From: Lunatimonas salinarum
Lineage (GTDB): Bacteria; Bacteroidota; Bacteroidia; Cytophagales; Cyclobacteriaceae
Reading direction: 5' to 3'
Assembly: GCF_017811155.1 (NCBI RefSeq)
Contig: NZ_JACVCV010000011.1
Location: 148,217 to 212,216 of the forward strand
DNA length: 64,000 nt
In this document: positions 48,475 through 58,784 of the stretch, piece after piece
Layout of the letters: every line of letters begins with the position of its first letter
How positions within the stretch are numbered: the first letter of the stretch is position 1
Position numbers and translations under genes: made by a program
The notes under the pieces: model-generated
Seen by the model: only the letters and a program-made list of their open reading frames with translations
What the model was told of the DNA's origin: nothing
Databases searched by the model: none

Positions 48475-49377
48475 ATGAACGAGTGGGAGAAAGAAATTCG
48501 GGCGTTCGAATACTACCTTAAAATTGAACGATCGCTCAGTACAAATTCGATCTTGGCGTATCGTCAAGATGTCGAAAAGCTTTCCCGCTTTATCCAAAAT
48601 GGGTATCCCCATGTCGCTCCAAAAGATATCCGCATTGAACATCTTCGCCCTTTTATAGCCACGCTGGCCGACTTGCAAATTTCCGAGTTTAGCCACGCCC
48701 GCATCCTTTCAGGAATAAAAGCCTTTTTCAACTACCTAGTATACGAAGATAAAATTACGGAAAACCCCGCCCAGCTCCTGGAATCGCCAAAACTCTCCCG
48801 AAAACTGCCAGAAACACTTAACTACGAAGAAATCGTACGGCTGCTGGAAATGATCCCTTTGGGAAGTCCGGAAGGGCACCGAAACCGAGCCATGCTAGAG
48901 GTACTCTATAGTTCAGGCCTTCGTGTATCCGAATTGGTTAATTTAAAGGTAAACCAGATTTATGAAGAGATCGGGTTTTTACAGATTTTGGGAAAAGGAA
49001 ATAAAGAGCGACTTGTCCCTGTAGGTACCGATGCAAAAAAATACCTGAACTTATACCTAAAAGAGGTCAGACACCTGCAGCCTGTGGCGAAAGGGCACGA
49101 AGACTTTGTATTTCTGAACCGTAGAGGAAAAAAATTGACGCGTGTGATGGTCTTTTTGATCATCAAAAAACTCGCCGCAGAGGCGGGTATCCGCAAGCGC
49201 ATCAGCCCGCACACGTTTCGCCATAGTTTTGCCACCCATTTGGTAGAAGGAGGCGCTGATCTTCGGGCCGTGCAGGACATGCTAGGACACGAGAGCATAA
49301 CCACCACCGAGATTTATACCCACCTGGACAGGGATTATCTGCGCCAAGTGCTGAATGAATTTCATCCTCGGAGATAG
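48475..49377 (+). CDS. xerD: Tyrosine recombinase XerD
   Basis: 300 residues. The N-terminal SAM-like DNA-binding domain (FEYYLKIERSLSTNSILAYRQDVEKLSRFI) is followed by the catalytic domain: Arg in YSSGLRVSELVNLKV, Lys in GKGNKERLVP, and HTFRHSFATHLVEGGADLRAVQDMLGHESITTTEIYTH with His-x-x-Arg, His and the nucleophile Tyr in EIYTH. Length is exactly that of XerD. It resolves chromosome dimers at dif with its partner and FtsK, which is encoded 1.2 kb downstream. No attachment site or mobile element is near, so a housekeeping role is preferred. Confidence 0.94.
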   Translation: MNEWEKEIRAFEYYLKIERSLSTNSILAYRQDVEKLSRFIQNGYPHVAPKDIRIEHLRPFIATLADLQISEFSHARILSGIKAFFNYLVYEDKITENPAQLLESPKLSRKLPETLNYEEIVRLLEMIPLGSPEGHRNRAMLEVLYSSGLRVSELVNLKVNQIYEEIGFLQILGKGNKERLVPVGTDAKKYLNLYLKEVRHLQPVAKGHEDFVFLNRRGKKLTRVMVFLIIKKLAAEAGIRKRISPHTFRHSFATHLVEGGADLRAVQDMLGHESITTTEIYTHLDRDYLRQVLNEFHPRR

Positions 49378-49510
49378 CCAACAATAAGCAACTGATTACA
49401 AGTACTTTTTACCCATCCCCGGATTTGACAATCGATATTATTTAGCCACGGCGTTAACCCTTTTTCACATTAAAACCATAATTTAGCAACTTGAAAAAAC
49501 CTGAGCCCCC

Positions 49511-50560
49511 GTGTATAAATCAATCATCAAGCCCATACTATTTCTTCAGTCTCCGGAAAAAATCCACGAAATCACCTTTTCTTGGATCCGAAAAACCTTT
49601 GGGCTGCCCATCATTGGATGGATTATTGAGCGAATGTACCGATTTGAAAACCCGTCATTGGAACGGGAGGTTTTTGGCATCAAGTTCAGAAATCCAGTTG
49701 GCCTTGCCGCGGGGTTTGATAAGGATGCAAAAGTCATTGACGACATGGCAAAGCTAGGCTTCGGGTTTATTGAGATTGGCACCTTGACACCAAAAGGACA
49801 GGAAGGCAATGCAAAACCTCGCTTGTTTCGCTTACCCTCAGATGAAGGCCTCATCAATCGAATGGGATTCAACAACGGTGGTGTTGAGAAAGCGGTAAAA
49901 CGGCTTAAAAAGAGAAAATCGAGCATTGTGATCGGTGGCAACATCGGTAAAAACAAGGTAACTCCAAACGAGGATGCCGTAGGCGACTACCTGTATTGCC
50001 TGGAGGCGCTACATGCGCACGTGGATTATTTCGTAGTAAATGTGAGTTCCCCGAATACCCCAAACCTGCGTGAATTGCAGGAAAAAGAGCCTTTAAAAAA
50101 ACTGCTCACCGAAGTAAAAAGCGCAAATGACCAAAAAGAGAATCCGAAGCCTATCTTGTTAAAAATTGCCCCGGACCTTACCAATGGTCAGCTCGATGAT
50201 ATCGTGGAAATCGTTTTGGAGACGGGCATAGACGGACTCATCGCCACCAACACTACGCTAAACCGGAGCAACCTCAGCACCGATCGCCAACAATTGGAAA
50301 CCATTGGAGCCGGAGGAGTCAGTGGCAGGCCACTAAGGGAAAGAAGTACTGAAATCATTCGATACATTTCCGGAAAAAGCGGGGGAAAGTTTCCGATTAT
50401 TGGCGTTGGAGGCATATTTTCCCCGGAGGATGCCTTGGAAAAGCTGCAGGCTGGCGCGTCCTTGGTCCAGATCTACACGGGCATGATCTATGAGGGTCCC
50501 TGCTTGGTAAAAAAAATAAAACAGGGCTTGTCCCGTTTTTATCAGAAGTCACCTAATTAA
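49511..50560 (+). CDS. pyrD: Dihydroorotate dehydrogenase (quinone), class 2
   Basis: 349 residues beginning with GTG. FMN enzyme of pyrimidine synthesis that passes electrons to the quinone pool. It has the N-terminal amphipathic helices of class 2 ([23 protein letters not shown]), [38 protein letters not shown], catalytic-serine region [33 protein letters not shown], and [29 protein letters not shown]. It lies 134 nt after xerD and 49 nt before ftsK; pyrF is 3 kb downstream. Confidence 0.97.
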   Translation: MYKSIIKPILFLQSPEKIHEITFSWIRKTFGLPIIGWIIERMYRFENPSLEREVFGIKFRNPVGLAAGFDKDAKVIDDMAKLGFGFIEIGTLTPKGQEGNAKPRLFRLPSDEGLINRMGFNNGGVEKAVKRLKKRKSSIVIGGNIGKNKVTPNEDAVGDYLYCLEALHAHVDYFVVNVSSPNTPNLRELQEKEPLKKLLTEVKSANDQKENPKPILLKIAPDLTNGQLDDIVEIVLETGIDGLIATNTTLNRSNLSTDRQQLETIGAGGVSGRPLRERSTEIIRYISGKSGGKFPIIGVGGIFSPEDALEKLQAGASLVQIYTGMIYEGPCLVKKIKQGLSRFYQKSPN

Positions 50561-50609
50561 CATTGAAATTTTGCTTACTTTAAGCTGAAAGTGTACAAAC
50601 TGGGAATAA

Positions 50610-53090
50610 ATGGCTGCTAACACCTATAAAAAAAGCACTTTTAACAAGAATTCAAAAGGATCTACGGGTCAAAAAACGACACCCAGAAGGTTCCGTTTAG
50701 CCTTTTTAAAGGACAAACGCTGGGTGGTTGCGGCTGGAGTATTGTTGATTTTTGCCTCCGTCTTTTTTACGTTGGCTTTCTTGAGTTATCTTTTCTCGGG
50801 ACAAGCCGATCAAAGCGTGGTGGTCAGCAACGAGGGTGTACCTGTGTTTACAAGGCTAGGAGAGGTGGAAAACTGGCTAGGTTACACAGGGGCTTGGATT
50901 GCCCACCAGTTTATTTTCCGATGGTTTGGATTGGGTGCGTTATTTTTTCCACCGTTTCTATTTCTAGTGGGCTTTAGGCTATCGTTCAAAAAAAGCCTGA
51001 TGTCCTTGTCCCGCTTCAGTGTATTTGCCCTATTTTTTGTTTGTTGGTTAGCCCTTTTGTTGGGGTACGTGGTCCATTTGATGGATGGTGTCAGTTACCT
51101 AGGATTTCTCAGTGGTGGCCTAGGATACGAACTGGCGTTGTTGGCAGACGGCTTTTTGGGTTGGGGAACCCTAATTATCATCTTTGCCTCCTTGCTAATA
51201 TTTATCATCTTCTTCTACGACATTGACCGGCTTAGTTGGTTTCACGACTCCCAAAAAGGAAGTACGTTGGACGGCAGCGATAACGATATTTCGGCTGTCA
51301 ACAGAAGTAGATACTCCGAAAAACCCCCCATGGAAGAGGAAGCGGGCTTGGAGGAAGAAGAACTCGGCCAAGAAGCATTGAATGAAATCCCCGACGAGTC
51401 CACATGGAAGGTACACACCAACGAAGTTGCTCCTGTCCAGAAAGATAAAGACACTTCCGTGCGATTAGACCCCACTCCCCAAAAAAAGCAGGAAGCGGAG
51501 GAAACGAACGAAACGGCATCAGACCGATTTTCTGTCGAGGTTCCGCAAGGAACGGAAAAAACTGCGGACAAAGTGGAGAATCTTTCTCCTTACGATCCAA
51601 CATTGGATCTGCCTAACTACCAGTATCCCACGTTGGATCTACTGAACGAGCACGATCAGCAGCGGGTAACGGTAAGCCGACAAGAATTAGAGGAGAACAA
51701 AAATAAGATCGTGGAAACCCTAGTCAACTTCAAGATAGGTATCCAGGAAATAAAGGCGACGATTGGCCCCACGGTTACCCTCTATGAGATCATTCCAGAT
51801 CCCGGCGTAAAAATCAGTAAAATCAAAAACCTAGAGGATGACATTGCACTGAGTTTGGCGGCGCTGGGAATACGTATCATTGCACCGATTCCCGGCAAGG
51901 GTACCATAGGCATTGAAGTACCCAACAAAAACCGGGAACTCGTGGCAGCCCGTTCGGTATTGGGAACGGAAAAATTCATGCGCAGCGACAAGGACCTGCC
52001 CGTAGCACTTGGGAAGACTATCTCCAACGAAGTGTTTGTGGTAGATCTGGCCAAAATGCCCCACCTACTGATGGCGGGGGCCACCGGTCAGGGAAAATCC
52101 GTCGGACTGAACATGATCCTGGCGTCATTGATTTACAAAAAGCATCCTTCCCAGCTCAAACTGGTATTGGTAGATCCCAAAAAAGTAGAGCTCACGCTGT
52201 TCAACAAGATTGAAAGGCACTTCTTGGCCAAGCTCCCGAATGCCGATGAAGCTATCATCACAGACACCAAAAAAGTCATTTACACACTGAATTCCCTGTG
52301 TATAGAGATGGACAATCGGTACGATTTACTGAAAGACGCCGGTTGCAGAAATCTAAAAGAATACAATGACAAGTTTGTTGCACGAAAGCTAAACCCTGAG
52401 AAAGGACATCAGTTTATGCCCTATATTGTCTTGGTAATAGACGAGTTGGCAGACCTGATGATGACTGCGGGAAAGGAAATTGAAGGGCCCATTGCGCGCT
52501 TGGCGCAGCTTGCCAGGGCCATCGGAATCCATTTAGTGGTCGCTACACAGCGTCCTTCCGTAAATGTGATCACAGGTATTATCAAAGCAAATTTCCCGGC
52601 CAGGCTTTCTTTTCGGGTAACCTCCAAAATCGACAGCCGCACCATTTTGGATGCGGGGGGCGCGGAGCAATTGATCGGCATGGGTGATATGTTGCTTTCC
52701 ATGGGCTCGGATGTGATCCGCTTGCAATGTGCATTCTTGGACACCCCCGAAGTGGGCCGGGTCTGCGATTGGATTGGTGAGCAAAGGGGATACAGCGACG
52801 CATACCTACTACCAGAGTTTGTCGGTGAAGATGGAGATGGCGGGGTCGGTGATATCGACTTAGAGGATCGTGACCCCTTGTTTGACGATGCGGCGCGCCT
52901 GATCGTAAGACATCAGCAAGGCAGCACGTCGCTGATTCAGCGTAAGCTCAAGCTGGGGTATAATCGTGCCGGAAGGATCGTGGATCAATTGGAAGCAGCC
53001 GGAATTGTGGGCCCCTTCGAAGGCAGCAAAGCCAGAGAGGTTCTCATTCAGGACGAAACTAGTTTGGAACAATTATTGAATAGCCTATAA
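50610..53090 (+). CDS. ftsK: DNA translocase FtsK
   Basis: 826 residues. Four N-terminal membrane helices (to ~210) anchor it at the division septum, a Glu/Pro-rich linker (~215-340) follows, and the motor domain carries Walker A MAGATGQGKSVGLNMILASL, Walker B YIVLVIDELADLMMTAGKE and VVATQRPSVNVITGIIKANFPARLSFRVTSKIDSRTILD. The C-terminal gamma winged-helix domain (QGSTSLIQRKLKLGYNRAGRIVDQLEAAGIVGP) reads DNA polarity and activates XerD. Located between pyrD and lolA-like genes. Confidence 0.97.
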   Translation: MAANTYKKSTFNKNSKGSTGQKTTPRRFRLAFLKDKRWVVAAGVLLIFASVFFTLAFLSYLFSGQADQSVVVSNEGVPVFTRLGEVENWLGYTGAWIAHQFIFRWFGLGALFFPPFLFLVGFRLSFKKSLMSLSRFSVFALFFVCWLALLLGYVVHLMDGVSYLGFLSGGLGYELALLADGFLGWGTLIIIFASLLIFIIFFYDIDRLSWFHDSQKGSTLDGSDNDISAVNRSRYSEKPPMEEEAGLEEEELGQEALNEIPDESTWKVHTNEVAPVQKDKDTSVRLDPTPQKKQEAEETNETASDRFSVEVPQGTEKTADKVENLSPYDPTLDLPNYQYPTLDLLNEHDQQRVTVSRQELEENKNKIVETLVNFKIGIQEIKATIGPTVTLYEIIPDPGVKISKIKNLEDDIALSLAALGIRIIAPIPGKGTIGIEVPNKNRELVAARSVLGTEKFMRSDKDLPVALGKTISNEVFVVDLAKMPHLLMAGATGQGKSVGLNMILASLIYKKHPSQLKLVLVDPKKVELTLFNKIERHFLAKLPNADEAIITDTKKVIYTLNSLCIEMDNRYDLLKDAGCRNLKEYNDKFVARKLNPEKGHQFMPYIVLVIDELADLMMTAGKEIEGPIARLAQLARAIGIHLVVATQRPSVNVITGIIKANFPARLSFRVTSKIDSRTILDAGGAEQLIGMGDMLLSMGSDVIRLQCAFLDTPEVGRVCDWIGEQRGYSDAYLLPEFVGEDGDGGVGDIDLEDRDPLFDDAARLIVRHQQGSTSLIQRKLKLGYNRAGRIVDQLEAAGIVGPFEGSKAREVLIQDETSLEQLLNSL

Positions 53091-53110
53091 CAATTAAGTA
53101 ACCCGTAAAG

Positions 53111-53764
53111 ATGTTGAAATCAGTTATTTTACTCAGTTTCCTGACCACAGCCGTGATGCTGGACCTTCTCGGGCAGACCGACCAACGTGCCCAAACTATT
53201 TTAACCGAGGTCAGCGAGCGTTACCAGGAGCTAAACGGATTTAAAGCTACCTTTGAATACTCCTACTCCACCGATACGGAGGGCGTGATCCAAACAAATA
53301 CCGGAGAGGTTTCCGTTAAGGGAGACAAATACCGCTTGGTACTGGATGATCAGGAAATTTATAACGATGGCAATACCGTTTGGACCTATATTAAATCCAG
53401 CAAATACGAAGAAGTGACTATCAACAGTGTCGATAAAGACAGTGATGAGCTTACCCCTTCCAATATTTACACCATCTATCAGCGGGGTTATGCCTCCAAA
53501 TTGTTGGGGGAAAAAACCATGGATCGAAAGCCTGTTTACGAAATCCTACTCACCACAGATAAAAAAGGCTCGCAATTTAAGGAGGTCAAACTGTATATCG
53601 AGAAAAACCAAAAAGACCTGCTAGCCTGGGAGATCAAAGATGATGTGGGTGGCATTTTCCTATACAAATTCAAGGAGGTACGTAAGAATGAGCTCCTCCC
53701 AAACGAATACTTTGTATTTGATTTAAACGCGAATAGCAAAGTCGAGGTGATCGACCTTCGCTGA
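53111..53764 (+). CDS. LolA-like outer-membrane lipoprotein carrier
   Basis: 217 residues with a signal peptide ([21 protein letters not shown], then [32 protein letters not shown]). The mature part is a LolA/LolB-like half barrel: [93 protein letters not shown], and a final strand. It probably carries lipoproteins across the periplasm; some Bacteroidota LolA-like proteins are paralogues of uncertain cargo. It starts 20 nt after ftsK. Confidence 0.88.
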   Translation: MLKSVILLSFLTTAVMLDLLGQTDQRAQTILTEVSERYQELNGFKATFEYSYSTDTEGVIQTNTGEVSVKGDKYRLVLDDQEIYNDGNTVWTYIKSSKYEEVTINSVDKDSDELTPSNIYTIYQRGYASKLLGEKTMDRKPVYEILLTTDKKGSQFKEVKLYIEKNQKDLLAWEIKDDVGGIFLYKFKEVRKNELLPNEYFVFDLNANSKVEVIDLR

Positions 53765-53799
53765 TTGAGCAACACCTATTAGACAGAACTTTTCGACCT

Positions 53800-54615
53800 A
53801 TGAATAAGAATCAGTTAATTGCCCAAATTCGGGAGAAACAGTCCTACCTATGCGTTGGCTTGGATCCGAGTATGGAAAAAATACCTGCCCATTTGCAGAA
53901 GGAAAAAGACCCCTTCTTTGCATTTAATAGAGCAATAATCGATGCAACGATCGATTACGCCGTTGCTTACAAACCCAATACCGCTTTCTATGAGGCCCTG
54001 GGCACTAGGGGGTGGGAGAGTCTGGAAAAAACGTTGGACTACCTCCCCTCCTCTGTCTTGAAAATTGCGGATGCAAAACGCGGAGATATAGGCAATACCT
54101 CAAACCTGTATGCCAAGGCCTTTTTCGATACGCTGCAAGCCGATGCGGTCACCGTTGCACCGTACATGGGCAAAGATAGCGTCACACCGTTTCTGGGATT
54201 TGAAGATAAATGGGTCATCCTGCTTGCACTTACTTCCAACGAAGGAAGTACTGATTTTCAACTATTTAGTAACCAAGGTGGCAGACAGCTTTTTGAAGAA
54301 GTCTTACTTAAAAGCAGAGATTGGGGAACACCGGAGAACATGATGTATGTAGTGGGAGCTACCCGAGGGGAAAAGATCGCAGAAGTGCGAAAGTTAATTC
54401 CCGAGCATTTTCTTTTGGTTCCGGGAGTCGGTGCACAGGGCGGATCCCTACAGGACGTGGCGCTGCATGGGATGAACTCAGAAGTGGGCCTTTTGGTCAA
54501 TTCCTCAAGGGGTATCATCTACGCCTCATCGGATAGAGATTTTGCCCAAGCTGCCGAAAAAGAAGCGCTCAAACTTCGGAATGAAATGGCCGACTCCTTG
54601 CAGAAAATCAGGTAA
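53800..54615 (+). CDS. pyrF: Orotidine-5'-phosphate decarboxylase (type 2)
   Basis: 271 residues. Last step of UMP synthesis. It shows [14 protein letters not shown] at the N-terminus, [12 protein letters not shown], and the catalytic lysine/aspartate array in [24 protein letters not shown], then [15 protein letters not shown] near the end. The longer length and KRGD motif identify the subfamily 2 type. It follows the lolA-like gene by 35 nt and is followed by a terminator. Confidence 0.96.
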   Translation: MNKNQLIAQIREKQSYLCVGLDPSMEKIPAHLQKEKDPFFAFNRAIIDATIDYAVAYKPNTAFYEALGTRGWESLEKTLDYLPSSVLKIADAKRGDIGNTSNLYAKAFFDTLQADAVTVAPYMGKDSVTPFLGFEDKWVILLALTSNEGSTDFQLFSNQGGRQLFEEVLLKSRDWGTPENMMYVVGATRGEKIAEVRKLIPEHFLLVPGVGAQGGSLQDVALHGMNSEVGLLVNSSRGIIYASSDRDFAQAAEKEALKLRNEMADSLQKIR

Positions 54616-54655
54616 AAGCATGCGTAATATCCTTTATACCAAGTAAAAAGAAATA

Positions 54656-54690
54656 GGCTGCGCAAGATTTTTTGCACAGCCCTTCTTTTG
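54656..54690 (+). terminator. Intrinsic terminator after pyrF
   Basis: GGCTG and CAGCC plus GCAA and TTGC form a stem with one mismatch, GATTTT loop, followed by CTTCTTTT. Confidence 0.75.
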
Positions 54691-54740
54691 CTTAAAAAAA
54701 TTTTTTCATACCTTAATGGAGCGCTTTTAACCAACTTTTT

Positions 54741-56063
54741 ATGGCAAATTTTCACGAAGACTTTCTTCATCTGGTCTGGAAATACCAGTACTTCGACAAA
54801 AGGCAGTGTGTGTCCGAAGACCATGCCGAGCTTCAGATACTCAAGATTGGATACCAAAACCATCACGAGGGTCCTGATTTCAAAGAAGCTCATATACGTA
54901 TAGGCAACGTGGATTATTTTGGCCATGTAGAAATCCATCTCAAGTCTTCTGATTGGAAAGCCCACGACCACCAGCATGATCCTGCCTACAATAGTGTGAT
55001 ACTCCATGTAGTATGGGAACACGATGTGGAAATCCAACGAAAAGATGGGACGACCATCCCTACATTAGCCCTTAGCGGAAAGGTGTATTTGGACGTGGTT
55101 CGTAATTACGAACGTCTTCTCTCCTCACCCAGCCACATCCTCTGCAGTGGACAGCTGGAAAGTGTTCCTGATATCCTGAAGTTTTCCATGCTGGAAAAAT
55201 CTTTGATCGAACGAATGGAAGAGAAAAGCCTCAAGGTCTTGGAATTGCTCGCGGAAAACAAGCAAGACTGGGAGGAAACTACCTACCAATGGCTCTTTTG
55301 GTGCTTTGGTTTCAAAACCAATCAACAGGCCATGCTCAAACTCGCCAAAAGCCTCCCCTACAAGCTGATCAAACGACACAGTGACCGACATGTGGCACAG
55401 GAAGCCCTGCTTTTTGGCCAATCGGGACTCTTAAGTGGCTACAGCGAAGGACTATTTACACCGGGAACTGCTGACGGCTACGTGGATAGCCTGGTGAGAG
55501 AATACCAGTTCTACCGACAGAAATACGGGCTAAGCCCTCAGCTATATCCCTCCGAATGGAAGTTTATGGGCGTTCGGCCCGCCAACTACCCAACGATTCG
55601 TTTGGCCCAATTGGCCGCACTGCTATCCAATAGTCCCCATATATTTTCCCAAGTGATACATGAAACGAGCGGTCTGAGTGATTTTTCGGCCATATTCCAA
55701 CTCACAGTCTCTCCATATTGGCACAGCCATTACCATTTTGGAAAGCTTTCTGAAAAGTACTCCAAACGATCCGTAACTTCCGGAACCTTGTCACTGCTAG
55801 CTATGAATTTCATGATTCCTCTTTGGTATGCCTATGGCAAATTTATGGACAACCTAGACTGGCAGGAAAAATGCTTCGGTATGCTTCAGGAAATCCCCGC
55901 CGAATCCAACTCGGTGACCGGTAAATTCGAAAAGGTAGGCTGGAAACCAGTACAGGCATTCGACTCGCAGGGAATGATCGGCTTATATAATCACTACTGC
56001 AAGGGAAGAAAATGCTTGGACTGTAAAGTAGGGCAGTCCCTGCTTCGACCATCCGGGAAATGA
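54741..56063 (+). CDS. DUF2851 family protein
   Basis: 440 residues of DUF2851, a family largely restricted to Bacteroidota. The N-terminal quarter (HEDFLHLVWKYQYFDKRQ ... LQILKIGYQNHHEGPDFKEAHIRIGNVDYFGHVEIHLKSSDWKAHDHQHDPAYNSVILHVVWEHD) has conserved acidic/His residues and a G-P-D-F ... V-E-I-H array resembling a PD-(D/E)xK-like nuclease core; that likeness is my inference. The C-terminus ends with a Cys cluster HYCKGRKCLDCKVGQSLL that could bind zinc. Function unknown. Single gene between pyrF and the acyltransferase. Confidence 0.85.
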   Translation: MANFHEDFLHLVWKYQYFDKRQCVSEDHAELQILKIGYQNHHEGPDFKEAHIRIGNVDYFGHVEIHLKSSDWKAHDHQHDPAYNSVILHVVWEHDVEIQRKDGTTIPTLALSGKVYLDVVRNYERLLSSPSHILCSGQLESVPDILKFSMLEKSLIERMEEKSLKVLELLAENKQDWEETTYQWLFWCFGFKTNQQAMLKLAKSLPYKLIKRHSDRHVAQEALLFGQSGLLSGYSEGLFTPGTADGYVDSLVREYQFYRQKYGLSPQLYPSEWKFMGVRPANYPTIRLAQLAALLSNSPHIFSQVIHETSGLSDFSAIFQLTVSPYWHSHYHFGKLSEKYSKRSVTSGTLSLLAMNFMIPLWYAYGKFMDNLDWQEKCFGMLQEIPAESNSVTGKFEKVGWKPVQAFDSQGMIGLYNHYCKGRKCLDCKVGQSLLRPSGK

Positions 56064-56066
56064 ATA

Positions 56067-56097
56067 TTGCTTCCGAGCTCTTTTTGCCGTAATTTTG
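56067..56097 (+). promoter_or_regulatory. Promoter of the NeuD-like gene
   Basis: TTG at 56067-56069 and TAATTTTG at 56090-56097, spaced 20 nt, fit the Bacteroidota -33/-7 arrangement well; start codon 18 nt downstream. Confidence 0.6.
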
Positions 56098-56115
56098 CAT
56101 GCTTAAAAGAACCGC

Positions 56116-56751
56116 ATGGAAAAACCCGTCATCATCTTAGGAGCGAAAGGGATCGCACATCCCGCACTGGAGATCTTCAATAGCCACAATGTGATCGTTT
56201 ACGGCTTCTTGGACGAAGATGAATCCATGCATCAAAAAGAAATCAACCATGTGTCTGTGCTGGGTAGTACAGAAGATGATGGGTTCCTAAAGCTTATTGG
56301 GAAAAAATGTGAAGCATTCGTGGCCGTAGACGACCCAAGTCACCGAAAGTATTTGGTAAAGTTGCTCAACGAACGTCGAAAAATGCAACCTATCAATGCG
56401 GTACATAAAGCAGCCTATATTTCTACGGACGCTGCCATAGGTCATGGAAATTTTATCAACGCCAAAGTAGCATTGGGAACCGGGTCCGTGATTGGCAGCC
56501 ACTGCATTTTCCACTCAGGTGCGCTATTGGAGCATTTAGTAGAAGTAGCTGACTACGTACAGGTAGGAGCAGGTAGCATCATCAATTCCGGGGTTAAAAT
56601 CGAAGAAGGCGCATTCATAGGTTCTGGTGCCATCATCGTATCTGGCGTTAGAATCGGTAAAAATGCCCGGGTAGGGGCCGGTTCCCTAGTCATCGCTGAT
56701 GTAGAGGACGAAGCCACTGTATTCGGAAATCCCGCTAAAAAACTGGAATAA
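56116..56751 (+). CDS. NeuD/PglD-like sugar O/N-acyltransferase
   Basis: 211 residues. An N-terminal Rossmann-like nucleotide-sugar domain (VIILGAKGIAHPALEIFNSHNVIVYGFLDEDES) is followed by a left-handed beta-helix of hexapeptide repeats (AAIGHGNFINAKVALGTGSVIGSHCIFHSGALLEHLVEVADYVQVGAGSIINSGVKIEEGAFIGSGAIIVSGVRIGKNARVGAGSLVIADV). This is the NeuD/PglD acetyl-CoA-dependent acyltransferase architecture. Sialic acid, bacillosamine or related sugars are typical acceptors; no such cluster is adjacent, so the acceptor is unknown. Confidence 0.85.
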   Translation: MEKPVIILGAKGIAHPALEIFNSHNVIVYGFLDEDESMHQKEINHVSVLGSTEDDGFLKLIGKKCEAFVAVDDPSHRKYLVKLLNERRKMQPINAVHKAAYISTDAAIGHGNFINAKVALGTGSVIGSHCIFHSGALLEHLVEVADYVQVGAGSIINSGVKIEEGAFIGSGAIIVSGVRIGKNARVGAGSLVIADVEDEATVFGNPAKKLE

Positions 56752-56813
56752 AGTTAACCAAAGTCATCCAAATCGAATCACCTAAACACCCTGCTTGAAA
56801 CAGGGCTTACGTC

Positions 56814-57803
56814 ATGGAAAACGAGAAATACCTCATTCTGCTCTATTATTGTTACGCGCAAATTCAAGACCCTGAAGCGTACAGAGAGGAGCATCATTTA
56901 TTTTGTATTGAAAACAATATTAGGGGCAGAATTATCGTATCCTCCGAAGGTCTAAATGGCACCGTATCGGGCCTAGAGGCTGACTGCCAACGGTACATGG
57001 ACTACGTCAAATCAGACCCCCGCTTTGCTGATACCGAATTTAAAATCGATACCCACGATCAGCATGCATTTGCTAAAATCCATGTGCGGGCCAAAGATGA
57101 AATCGTGCATTCCGGTCTGAAACACCTCAATCCGAGGGAAAAAACAGGCAAGCACCTCGAACCCTTGGAATTCAAAGCGATGAAAGACCGGGAAGATGTG
57201 GTGATTCTGGATGTGCGCTCCGACTACGAACACAAGCTGGGCCACTTCAAGAATGCACTTCGGCTAGATATAGAGAACTTCCGGGATTTTCCTGAAAAAG
57301 TCAAAGAACTCGCCCACTTAAAAAACAAGAAAATTCTCACCTACTGCACTGGGGGCATCAAGTGTGAGAAGGCCTCTGCCTTTTTGCTGGATCAAGGCTT
57401 CGAAGACGTGTACCAACTCCATGGGGGGATCATTAAATACGGGATGGAAGCAGGAGGAGAGGACTTTGAAGGAAAGTGTTACGTCTTCGACAATCGGGTG
57501 GCAGTAGATGTAAACCAAGTGAATCCTACGGTGGTCTCTACCTGCTATGTTTGCGGTACCAAATCGGATCGCATGGTAAACTGTGCCAATCCCGTATGCA
57601 ACATTCATGTTCCGATATGTGAGTCCTGTGGCTGGGAATACCAAGGTGCCTGTTCTACTGAATGCATCGAACACCCAGAAAAAAGGCCCTACGATGGCAC
57701 CGGTTACTACCAAAAAAATACGGTAGGATACAATCCTTACAAAGGCTTTTACCGGAAGTCTGACAAGCCCACTACTCCCTGTCAGGCCAATGCCAATTCC
57801 TGA
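56814..57803 (+). CDS. trhO: tRNA uridine(34) hydroxylase (rhodanese family)
   Basis: 329 residues. The N-terminal UPF0176 domain (LLYYCYAQIQDPEAYREEHHLFCIENNIRGRIIVSSEGLNGTVSG) and a rhodanese domain with active-site Cys in ILTYCTGGIKCEKASAFLLDQGF match TrhO/YceA, which hydroxylates U34 of several tRNAs. A C-terminal Cys-rich tail (STCYVCGTKSDRMVNCANPVCNIHVPICESCGWEYQGACSTEC) probably binds zinc; such tails occur in many family members. It overlaps the next gene by 14 nt. Confidence 0.92.
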   Translation: MENEKYLILLYYCYAQIQDPEAYREEHHLFCIENNIRGRIIVSSEGLNGTVSGLEADCQRYMDYVKSDPRFADTEFKIDTHDQHAFAKIHVRAKDEIVHSGLKHLNPREKTGKHLEPLEFKAMKDREDVVILDVRSDYEHKLGHFKNALRLDIENFRDFPEKVKELAHLKNKKILTYCTGGIKCEKASAFLLDQGFEDVYQLHGGIIKYGMEAGGEDFEGKCYVFDNRVAVDVNQVNPTVVSTCYVCGTKSDRMVNCANPVCNIHVPICESCGWEYQGACSTECIEHPEKRPYDGTGYYQKNTVGYNPYKGFYRKSDKPTTPCQANANS

Positions 57804-58644
57804 ATCTGAACTGATCATAAATAGGGACGGAAGCATCTATCACCTGCACCTAAAGCCTGAACACCTCTCCGACCGTATTATTACGGTCGGAGATCCCGAT
57901 CGTGTCCCCTTGGTCTCGCAGTATTTTGACGAGATCATCTACTCGGGCAGGAAGCGTGAGTTCGTGACCCACACTGGTTATTACAAAGGAAAACTATTTT
58001 CCGTCATTAGCACCGGTATGGGTACCGACAATATCGAAATCCTCATGACAGAACTTGACGCACTCGTCAATGTGGACTTGGTAACCCGAATTGCTAGACA
58101 GGAACATACTACATTGAAAATAGTGCGGGTAGGGACATCAGGAAGTCTCCAAGCGGATGTTCCAGTAGACAGCCTCCTGGCATCCACCTTTGGAGTAGGA
58201 TTGGATTCGCTGATGACCTTCTATCCCATCCAATACAATGCTTACGAATCACACATTGCCACCGAGGTGCAAACTTGTCTACAATTACCCTTCAAACCCT
58301 ATTGTGTCAAAGGTTCCGAATACCTACTTAGTCGCTTAGCCAATAACCTGCTGCAGGGCATGACGGTTACCTGTCCCGGCTTTTTTGCCCCACAGGGAAG
58401 GGAGGTCCGTATCAAACCCGCCCTCCCGGACATGATGAGTACCTTATCAAAACTTTCATTCGAACAGAACCGGCTAACGAACTTTGAAATGGAAACAGCC
58501 GGCTACTATGCCATGGGCCGTATGCTCGGTCACGAAGTCCTTAGCCTAAATGCCATTGTGGCCAATAGGATTGAAAGAACGTTTTCCGAACAGGCTGACG
58601 AGGTAATAGACAGGCTGATTTTACACACATTGGAAAATTTTTAA
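57790..58644 (+). CDS. Nucleoside phosphorylase (uridine phosphorylase-like)
   Basis: 284 residues. Signatures of the PNP/UDP family: RIITVGDPDRVPLVSQYFDEI, ISTGMGTDNIEILMTELDALV, RVGTSGSLQADVPVDSLL and, near the end, FEMETAGYYAMGRMLGHEVLSLNAIVANR with the Met/Glu ribose contacts and catalytic-region residues. Phosphorolysis of a nucleoside to base and ribose-1-phosphate; uridine is the best guess. It overlaps trhO by 14 nt, so translation is coupled. Confidence 0.88.
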   Translation: MPIPESELIINRDGSIYHLHLKPEHLSDRIITVGDPDRVPLVSQYFDEIIYSGRKREFVTHTGYYKGKLFSVISTGMGTDNIEILMTELDALVNVDLVTRIARQEHTTLKIVRVGTSGSLQADVPVDSLLASTFGVGLDSLMTFYPIQYNAYESHIATEVQTCLQLPFKPYCVKGSEYLLSRLANNLLQGMTVTCPGFFAPQGREVRIKPALPDMMSTLSKLSFEQNRLTNFEMETAGYYAMGRMLGHEVLSLNAIVANRIERTFSEQADEVIDRLILHTLENF

Positions 58645-58769
58645 GCGTCATTTCGACAATAATTTTACCTTTCCCTTTACTTATTCACCGTTCATCCGGC
58701 TGCACTTTTTCTTCAAATAATAGCCTTCAATACCGAGCTCTACGGTACATTAATTGTATATACACATAT

Positions 58770-58784
58770 ATCAAACAATTTGAT
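58770..58784. promoter_or_regulatory. Inverted repeat upstream of the outer-membrane receptor
   Basis: ATCAAA-CAA-TTTGAT, a perfect 6-bp inverted repeat 140 nt before the receptor start. Candidate operator; nothing ties it to a specific regulator. The remainder of the 280-nt gap holds no gene. Confidence 0.3.

Noticed and set aside
48475..49377. Integrase of a mobile element
   Set aside because: Length, full catalytic residues and proximity to ftsK fit XerD; no attachment repeats, cargo or excision gene nearby.
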